NCBI GenBank assembly: GCA_030590715.1 | Contig: JAUVCU010000038.1 | Coordinates: 1 to 9,414, forward strand | Length of the DNA stretch: 9,414 bases | Reading direction: 5' to 3' | Origin: Lentisphaeria bacterium | Lineage (GTDB): Bacteria > Verrucomicrobiota > Lentisphaeria > Victivallales > JAUVCU01 | Shown here: positions 6,014 to 9,414 of the stretch, piece by piece | How the letters are laid out: every line of letters starts with the position of its first letter | Numbering within the stretch: position 1 is the first letter of the stretch | Notes under the pieces: model-generated | What the model saw: only the letters and a program-made list of their open reading frames with translations | Database searches by the model: none | Told to the model about the DNA's origin: nothing | Translations under genes and position numbers: made by a program

Positions 6014-6210
6014 ATTAAGTGATTTTGTTAATAAATTCATCAATATCATTATATCACAGCTTTTTTACGCATCTTTCTCTATTCTTTATACATTAACGAT
6101 AGTTTTACTGGTTTATTGTAAATATAATCACGTATTAACAGAATACAAAAAGAACTATCGCAAAACACAAACCCAAATAATGATGTTTTAAGTTACAAAA
6201 ATCACTTAAT
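6014..6210. repeat. 13-bp inverted repeat spanning the divergent promoter region
   Basis: ATTAAGTGATTTT (6014-6026) and AAAATCACTTAAT (6198-6210) are perfect reverse complements about 170 bases apart. One arm lies just downstream of the predicted channel transcript start; the other ends 3 bases before the -35 of the small gene to the right. The arrangement suits a shared regulator of both divergent genes. No factor is recognised. The 293-base region contains no credible gene. Confidence 0.5.
6048..6056 (-). promoter_or_regulatory. Extended -10 promoter of the K+ channel gene
   Basis: The minus strand reads TGATATAAT, an extended -10 (TG-N-TATAAT), which can function with a poor -35 such as the one here. 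It predicts a transcript start near 6041 and a leader of about 39 bases. Confidence 0.45.
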
Positions 6211-6213
6211 AAT

Positions 6214-6241
6214 TTGTTTTCAAAAAAAAAGGTATTATAAT
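6214..6241 (+). promoter_or_regulatory. Sigma-70 type promoter of the 56-aa gene
   Basis: TTGTTT (6214-6219) and TATAAT (6236-6241) with a 16-base spacer that is mostly an A-tract (nine As, 6222-6230). The -10 is perfect. The predicted start is near 6248, leaving a leader of about 48 bases. Confidence 0.6.
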
Positions 6242-6295
6242 TCAGATATTGTTTAAACAACAAGAAAGTCTATATAACCAAAGAGGTTAAGTAAA

Positions 6296-6466
6296 ATGTG
6301 GAATATAGGATGTGATCGCTGTTCAAGAGAATACGACGCGAGAATCAATGAACTGGAAAAAAGAAACGAGCAGCTGTGTGAATTCATCAAAAAGCTCTGG
6401 AAAAATGAGATTAACTCATTGGAAGGAGAATATAAAGATCTGCTGGGCTCTAAAGATACTGCCTAA
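6296..6466 (+). CDS. 56-aa CxxC / coiled-coil small protein
   Basis: A complete 56-codon ORF. The N-terminus carries a CDRC pair (Cys6 and Cys9) in an MWNIGCDRC start. Residues 12-50 are a charged helix with hydrophobic residues spaced as in a coiled coil (I17, L20, L27, I31, L34, I39, L42), followed by a short polar tail. AGAGG (6282-6286) lies 9 bases before the ATG. A good promoter is upstream, and a strong terminator begins 18 bases after the stop, so this is an independent, well-signalled transcription unit. No family is recognised. The layout resembles small metal- or redox-sensing dimeric proteins, but one CxxC per chain is not enough to assign this. It diverges from the K+ channel gene, with which it may share regulation. 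Confidence 0.7.
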   Translation: MWNIGCDRCSREYDARINELEKRNEQLCEFIKKLWKNEINSLEGEYKDLLGSKDTA

Positions 6467-6484
6467 ATCTAATACGTTTTATAC

Positions 6485-6511
6485 GCCCGCTAAATTTTAG
6501 CGGGCTTTTTT
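6485..6511 (+). terminator. Rho-independent terminator of the 56-aa gene
   Basis: GCCCGCTA (6485-6492) pairs with TAGCGGGC (6498-6505), followed directly by six Ts (6506-6511). Textbook form. Confidence 0.93.
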
Positions 6512-6518
6512 CTACCTC

Positions 6519-6544
6519 TTAGCATTTACTTACGTAAATGCTAA
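6519..6544. repeat. Perfect 11-bp hairpin just after the terminator
   Basis: TTAGCATTTAC (6519-6529) and GTAAATGCTAA (6534-6544) are perfect reverse complements around TTAC. It begins 7 bases after the T-run of the preceding terminator and has no T-run of its own. It could be a second 3'-end hairpin, a regulator site or a relic element end. Confidence 0.55.
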
Positions 6545-6573
6545 ATATAAAACCTCTATTTCTACCAGGGGAA

Positions 6574-6616
6574 TATATAAAAAACGGTCCGTGTAATCCG
6601 CGGTTAAAAAAGCTCC
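6574..6616 (+). repeat. Dispersed repeat R1, copy 1
   Basis: Starts TATATAAAAA and contains GTAATCCGCGGTTAAAAAA before GCTCC. It aligns with 6921-6962 with about five substitutions and one gap over 42 bases. I recall similar 'ATCCGTGTAATCCGTGGTTAAA' text scattered through intergenic DNA of several bacterial groups including deltaproteobacteria. Confidence 0.65.
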
Positions 6617-6627
6617 TTCTATGTGTC

Positions 6628-6656
6628 CCCCCAGCCCCCAATTTCGTTGACTTAAG
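6628..6656 (+). repeat. C-rich repeat module R2, copy 1
   Basis: The 11-mer CCCCCAGCCCC (6628-6638) followed by CTTAAG (6651-6656); the same order recurs at 6806-6829 with a shorter spacer. Confidence 0.5.
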
Positions 6657-6805
6657 CGCAAATCTGTCAGTGTCCCAACTTCAGTCGGAAGTCAGGCAAG
6701 GATTTATCCGCAAGCTTCAGCTCGCTAAAGCTCACTCCTACTTCCGCTTAAGAGCTGGACTCTGACAATATCATCGACTACGCTCTCACTAACTCAACGA
6801 CATTG

Positions 6806-6829
6806 CCCCCAGCCCCACCTCAACTTAAG
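6806..6829 (+). repeat. C-rich repeat module R2, copy 2
   Basis: CCCCCAGCCCC (6806-6816), then a TCAACTTAAG segment ending at 6829, matching copy 1 at both ends. Confidence 0.5.
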
Positions 6830-6889
6830 AGTGAAGGCTTTTTATCTCCGCAGGCAACCTAAAGCCAGACCACTTAAAGCACTAATTCA

Positions 6890-6916
6890 TCAGGAAGATC
6901 AGGATATTCAGGAAGT
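6890..6916 (+). repeat. 9-mer tandem repeat (3 units)
   Basis: TCAGGAAGA, TCAGGATAT and TCAGGAAGT follow one another without a gap. Units differ at one to three bases, all in the last four positions. Confidence 0.65.
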
Positions 6917-6920
6917 ATTC

Positions 6921-6962
6921 TATATAAAAATGATCCGTTTAATCCGTGGTTAAAAATGCTCC
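6921..6962 (+). repeat. Dispersed repeat R1, copy 2
   Basis: Same orientation as the copy at 6574-6616: TATATAAAAA, then TTTAATCCGTGGTTAAAAA and GCTCC. It is followed by CTTCGTCCTCTGTGTG, another phrase often seen next to this repeat type in my recollection. A shorter relative, TATATAAAACGG, appears at 7351-7362. Confidence 0.65.
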
Positions 6963-7324
6963 GTGCTCTTCGTCCTCTGTGTGAGTACCTTTAAACATAG
7001 CTATCTAAAGCTTCATACAAACCAGGAAGCCTAAAAGTATAGGAAGAATTGAAAATCCCCCCGGCTTTCTCAGCGTAATTACAACATTCAGCCGACAACT
7101 TCAACTTTGAATCGATTCTTGACCTACTCGATGAACTCGATAATGAGTTTGATCCTAAGAGTGCTCTTAGGGTATGCTTACACATAACTTCTGCTGTATT
7201 ACGTACAATAACGGGTTTGTTCTTGGTGATGGCAAAAGTGTTACTTTTGTTGGTGAAGTATTCTGCGGCAACGAAGTACTGACACGGCTCTGTATGACTT
7301 AAGGGTGGGAGGTGTTGTTTATTA

Positions 7325-7400
7325 ACCACTAAGACACTAACAAAGCTATTTATATAAAACGGCGGGCCTTGGTGTCTTGGTGTCTTGGTGTCTTGGTGGT
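7325..7400. repeat. Foldable repeat: 8-mer tandem pairing with an upstream arm
   Basis: TTGGTGTC occurs three times plus a partial copy (7369-7398). The last two units, TTGGTGTCTTGGTGGT (7385-7400), can pair with ACCACTAAGACACTAA (7325-7340) at all 16 positions in RNA, two of them G-U. The loop of 44 bases holds an R1-like TATATAAAACGG. Because the tandem has several registers, the arm can slide in 8-base steps. Translations of such repeats (HQDTKTPRHQG here, minus strand) are a familiar source of spurious proteins in databases. Confidence 0.6.
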
Positions 7401-7507
7401 AGAAATCAATCTTATTCAATCCCACCTTTAACTGGAACAGCGCAACCGACAAACTTTTATAAAAATAGTTTATGAGGCTTTTTAGCTAGTAATCGATAAA
7501 GGAATTA

Positions 7508-7678
7508 ATGGCTTTTGGTAACGTTATGGAAGCTCATCAAGAAATGACTCGATTTCCCATTTTTAACAACAGAAAGCTTATTTTGAAACTTCACATGGTT
7601 GAATTTACTCAAATTTTGAGTTCAGCTGTCGCAAATGGGAAATCAAGAGAAATGATTGCCCCTCACTATTTGTCGTAG
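7508..7678 (+). CDS. Hypothetical 56-aa protein
   Basis: A complete 56-codon ORF starting MAFGNVMEAHQEMTRFPIF and ending REMIAPHYLS. AAAGGA (7498-7503) lies 4 bases before the ATG, somewhat close but usable. Composition is ordinary, with no signal peptide, membrane segment or recognised motif. A 12-bp inverted repeat (7551-7562 / 7633-7644) lies inside the frame, and a 6-bp hairpin covers the stop codon. The ORF may therefore be the fortuitous content of a structured or mobile sequence, or a remnant of a longer gene. It is 114 bases upstream of the lipase lipoprotein, same strand. Confidence 0.35.
   Translation: MAFGNVMEAHQEMTRFPIFNNRKLILKLHMVEFTQILSSAVANGKSREMIAPHYLS
7551..7644. repeat. 12-bp inverted repeat enclosing 70 bases
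   Basis: GATTTCCCATTT (7551-7562) and AAATGGGAAATC (7633-7644) are perfect reverse complements. Inside lies a second palindrome, ACTCAAA/TTTGAGT (7605-7619). The nesting resembles a small structured RNA or a miniature element, and it coexists with the 56-aa frame. Confidence 0.5.
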
Positions 7679-7688
7679 AGAGTACGAC
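7672..7688. repeat. Hairpin at the stop of the 56-aa ORF
   Basis: GTCGTA (7672-7677) and TACGAC (7683-7688) are perfect reverse complements around GAGAG, overlapping the TAG stop. No T-run follows, so it is not an obvious terminator. Confidence 0.4.
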
Positions 7689-7707
7689 TCGCACCATCAC
7701 TTGCCAT

Positions 7708-7740
7708 AAGATATTGAAGCGTAACTTCATGCGACATCTT
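7708..7740. promoter_or_regulatory. Nested palindrome upstream of the lipase lipoprotein
   Basis: TGAAG (7715-7719) and CTTCA (7725-7729) around CGTAA, enclosed by AAGAT (7708-7712) and ATCTT (7736-7740). It ends 52 bases before the lipoprotein start codon, where an operator or a leader hairpin could lie. No consensus is recognised. Confidence 0.3.
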
Positions 7741-7792
7741 GTTATAGATCAAAAAATGTAATAGAACTGTTTAATAAGGAAAGGAGATTCTC

Positions 7793-8632
7793 ATGTATAA
7801 GTTATTTATTTTTTTGTCATTAGTTGTCTTATTAACATCATGTGAAACCGTTGACCTGAAGAAGTATGATTTGAGTTCCTCTCAAGTCGTGGACTTCGAT
7901 GAAGTCCTTAAATTTGCAGAACGTGCCGCAGATTCATATAAACCAGATAAGGATGTTAAACGCAAATATTCAAAGCACGGCAAAGTGACTCTCGGGTATG
8001 GTGAACGCTTTAAACTAAAATGGTTTGTTCAGGAAGAGGCCGCCCCTTCTAACACGACGTGGGTTACCATCAGAGGGACAGAAAATGTGGAGAATGTGGC
8101 CGCTGATGTCGATTACACTAAGACAGATGACCGGATATCGGGCATCGAAATGCATAAAGGTTTTAGGGAGAGCACAAAAGAAATATATCCTGAACTAAAA
8201 ATGGCATTGAGTCGCGATAGGGAAATTTTGATCTCGGGACATAGCCTTGGTGGTGCCGCTGCGCTGATAACTTTGATTTGGCTTCATGAAGAGGGGTATA
8301 AGGTCAAATCCTGTTATACTTTTGGGCAACCAAAGGTAATGACTATTGAAGGGCGGAAAAAATACAAAATGCTGCCGTTAGTCCGTGTGATTAACAAAGA
8401 TGACCCTGTTGCTGTGGTACCTCCTACAACTATTATAACTGCTGTTACTGGTAACTTCAGACACATAGGGGACGCGATTATGCTTCAAGACGGTTCAGAG
8501 TATTATTATCTGGATGAAGATGACGCAAGCCGCACTTCTGTAACTAAATTTTGGGAGCTAATCGATAAATTTGATGTGAAAGATCATTTTATGGAAAATT
8601 ATATTCAAAATATACAGATTAAGCGTAAGTAG
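7793..8632 (+). CDS. Class 3 lipase-family lipoprotein
   Basis: A 279-aa lipoprotein with an alpha/beta-hydrolase class 3 lipase domain. The N-terminus is a signal peptide with lipobox LTSC; Cys17 is the lipidated residue, and Glu at +2 favours the outer membrane. Domain landmarks: the WVTIRGT strand (90-96, oxyanion region), HKGF (121-124), the nucleophile elbow GHSLGG with Ser151, DDPVAVVPP with likely catalytic Asp204, FRHIGDA (222-228), and DHFMENY with likely catalytic His265. The triad appears intact, so ester or phospholipid hydrolysis is expected; the substrate is unknown. AAGGAG (7781-7786) lies 6 bases before the ATG. It sits between a repeat-rich region and a transposase remnant, which suggests an accessory or acquired gene. 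No partner gene is linked. Confidence 0.9.
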   Translation: MYKLFIFLSLVVLLTSCETVDLKKYDLSSSQVVDFDEVLKFAERAADSYKPDKDVKRKYSKHGKVTLGYGERFKLKWFVQEEAAPSNTTWVTIRGTENVENVAADVDYTKTDDRISGIEMHKGFRESTKEIYPELKMALSRDREILISGHSLGGAAALITLIWLHEEGYKVKSCYTFGQPKVMTIEGRKKYKMLPLVRVINKDDPVAVVPPTTIITAVTGNFRHIGDAIMLQDGSEYYYLDEDDASRTSVTKFWELIDKFDVKDHFMENYIQNIQIKRK

Positions 8633-8692
8633 AGTCCGTCCCATACCAGCATAAATTTTATAACGGTGTTTTTTAGCCGTCTTTTGTCCCCA

Positions 8693-8745
8693 AATGGCCT
8701 CTTTGCGACAAGCCTCATTTTTTGACTTTTTCGTTAGAGGCCATT
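8693..8745. repeat. 10-bp inverted repeat after the lipase gene, plus a third half-copy
   Basis: AATGGCCTCT (8693-8702) and AGAGGCCATT (8736-8745) are perfect reverse complements with a 33-base loop. The core AATGGCCT appears again at 8775-8782. The first and third copies are both preceded within 10 bases by TGTCC. The gap 8633-8874 between the lipase gene and the transposase holds nothing else clear; the ACGG/CCGT stem near 8662-8680 with a short T-run is only a weak terminator candidate for the lipase gene. Confidence 0.45.
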
Positions 8746-8874
8746 GACGGCACTCGCGAACCTGTCCGCTAAAAAATGGCCTATTTCTTCAACTACAGTA
8801 AATTTTGAGCTCTACTATTAAAAATCAAGGCACAAGTCATCCTTGGACGTACGTCACTTTAATTGTAGAGAGCT

Positions 8875-9273
8875 TTAGGCTGCTGCTTCGAGCTCTTCTT
8901 TCTCTTTCTCAAGAAGCATTTTTGTCAACTTCGTAAGATTGTGAACAAGGATTCCCCAGCAAACAGCTTTGTGCCTCCGGTCGTAGCTGTACGCTTTCTT
9001 TGCTCCACTCAGGAAGTTGTTTTTAATAATACTGATGCGACCTTCATTTGGCCCGCGCCGCTTCATCTTGTCTCTGAATTTCGGATCTTTCATCTTTTCC
9101 TGAAGTTCAGAAGGAGCTTTTGGACACACAGCATCATAGGTTTTGTCGTTATGCAGCAGTTCATGTACTTGAGGGGAGGAAAAACCTCGGTCTGCAGTGA
9201 TGCTGTCAGGAGCCTGGCCAAAAATTCTTTTGTAATATTCGATTGTCCCCGGCAGCATTTTAGACTCATTTGA
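8875..9273 (-). mobile_element. Fragment of a second insertion sequence (DDE transposase, IS1182/ISNCY-like)
   Basis: About 132 codons matching the C-terminal third of a DDE transposase (TADRGFSS, NEGRISIIKNNF, WGILVHNLTKL). The N-terminal two thirds are absent from the joined frame. I could not identify a terminal inverted repeat between the stop codon and the lipase gene, so the element's end is not defined. The exact family assignment is tentative. Confidence 0.65.
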
Positions 9274-9414
9274 AATAGCGCTGTAAAGGCGTTCGTTGTT
9301 GTAGTAATCAACATAATTCCCGACGACAGACTCAGCTTTGGTTGTAGGACAACCCGGTCGCACTGCTTCACTTTTCAAACTGTAATGAAACCTCTCTATT
9401 TTGCCGTTACTCTG
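8875..9414 (-). CDS. Chimeric transposase remnant (runs off the window)
   Basis: One uninterrupted minus-strand frame of 179 codons plus stop enters from the right edge; its true start is outside. The first ~47 residues are the end of an IS3-family OrfB: SNGKIERFH with the third catalytic Glu, SLKSEAVRPGCP, then YVDYYNNERLYSAI. From about 9273 the sequence changes to the C-terminal part of an unrelated DDE transposase of the IS1182/ISNCY/IS5-like type: SNESKMLPG, RIFGQAPDSITADRGFSS with a catalytic-type Asp, RRGPNEGRISIIKNNF with a catalytic-type Glu, and VCWGILVHNLTKL. Neither catalytic core is complete in the visible part. The fusion is in frame, but a working enzyme is unlikely. The TTG at 9378 is not a credible start because the frame is open beyond it. 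Confidence 0.85.
   Translation of the reverse strand, partial: QSNGKIERFHYSLKSEAVRPGCPTTKAESVVGNYVDYYNNERLYSAISNESKMLPGTIEYYKRIFGQAPDSITADRGFSSPQVHELLHNDKTYDAVCPKAPSELQEKMKDPKFRDKMKRRGPNEGRISIIKNNFLSGAKKAYSYDRRHKAVCWGILVHNLTKLTKMLLEKEKEELEAAA
9274..9414 (-). mobile_element. IS3-family insertion sequence fragment (3' end of orfB)
   Basis: The translated fragment carries the end of the rve integrase core and the YYNNERLYSAI signature of IS3-type OrfB. The usual continuation after SAI (typically a GY-x-TP segment) is missing and is replaced by foreign sequence at about 9273. Confidence 0.8.

Larger units (their letters stand above)
6512..7507. other. Gene-poor, repeat-built region
   Basis: About 1 kb without a credible complete gene. 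It contains the hairpin at 6519-6544; two copies of a ~42-bp A-rich repeat (6574-6616, 6921-6962); two copies of a C-rich module (6628-6656, 6806-6829); an 8-bp inverted pair CTTAAGCG/CGCTTAAG (6651-6658, 6745-6752); a 9-mer tandem (6890-6916); and an 8-mer tandem forming one arm of a foldable structure (7325-7400). Long frames occur on both strands between about 7000 and 7450, but they cross the tandem repeat and lack start signals. One plus-strand frame (7079-7282) has a protein-like composition and may be a gene relic. Confidence 0.6.

Noticed and set aside
6003..6191. 62-aa plus-strand frame in the divergent promoter region
   Set aside because: It coincides with promoter elements, begins directly at the channel gene's start codon, has no ribosome binding site, and has the A/T-driven composition of intergenic DNA.
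6538..6765. 75-aa plus-strand frame
   Set aside because: It starts inside a perfect hairpin and runs through dispersed repeats R1 and R2; there is no ribosome binding site.
6890..7400. CRISPR-like array
   Set aside because: Repeat units are 8 or 9 bases and directly adjacent, with no spacers and no cas genes; the 42-bp repeats occur only twice, 300 bases apart.
6991..7452. 153-aa minus-strand frame containing HQDTKTPRHQG
   Set aside because: That string is the translation of the TTGGTGTC tandem repeat, a known type of spurious ORF; no ribosome binding site and no recognised domain.
8847..8856. GACGTACGTC palindrome as an IS end or operator
   Set aside because: A single 10-base palindrome with no partner copy at another end; no supporting context.

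Overview
This looks like chromosomal DNA of a Gram-negative bacterium of low-to-middle GC (estimated by eye, not counted). A Desulfovibrionia-like (former deltaproteobacterial) host is my best guess. It rests on the mix of genes (DbpA-domain helicase, UPF0158 protein, stand-alone Bfd-type [2Fe-2S] protein with an FNR-like upstream site, tiny lysine-rich protein) and on dispersed intergenic repeats that I associate with that group. It is an inference, not a measurement.

Left part (1-2470): the C-terminal third of a DEAD-box RNA helicase with a DbpA RNA-binding domain and a textbook terminator; a UPF0158-family protein; a 59-aa Bfd-like [2Fe-2S] protein on the minus strand, with a terminator hairpin overlapping its stop codon; a well-signalled 35-aa lysine-rich protein; and a weakly supported 90-aa minus-strand ORF.

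Middle part (2525-6002, all minus strand): the pxpA-pxpB-pxpC operon, encoding the three-subunit ATP-dependent 5-oxoprolinase that recycles 5-oxoproline (pyroglutamate) to glutamate. Upstream of it lies a six-segment voltage-gated K+ channel with a TVGFGD filter and a four-cysteine zinc-ribbon tail. A divergent promoter region (6003-6295), carrying a 13-bp inverted repeat, separates the channel from a 56-aa CxxC/coiled-coil protein that has its own promoter and terminator.

Right part (6512-9414): a gene-poor stretch of about 1 kb built from several short repeats (a dispersed ~42-bp pair, a C-rich pair, a 9-mer tandem, an 8-mer tandem that folds against an upstream arm). Then come a 56-aa orphan ORF containing a 12-bp inverted repeat, a class 3 lipase-type outer-membrane lipoprotein, and a transposase reading frame entering from the window's right end. 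That frame is a chimera: its first part is the end of an IS3-type OrfB and the rest is the end of an unrelated DDE transposase. This third of the window looks like an accessory, recombination-worn region.

No defence system, CRISPR array, rRNA or tRNA was seen. The most unusual items are the zinc-ribbon K+ channel, the chimeric transposase, the repeat-built intergenic region with its foldable 16-bp arms, and two small genes with strong expression signals.
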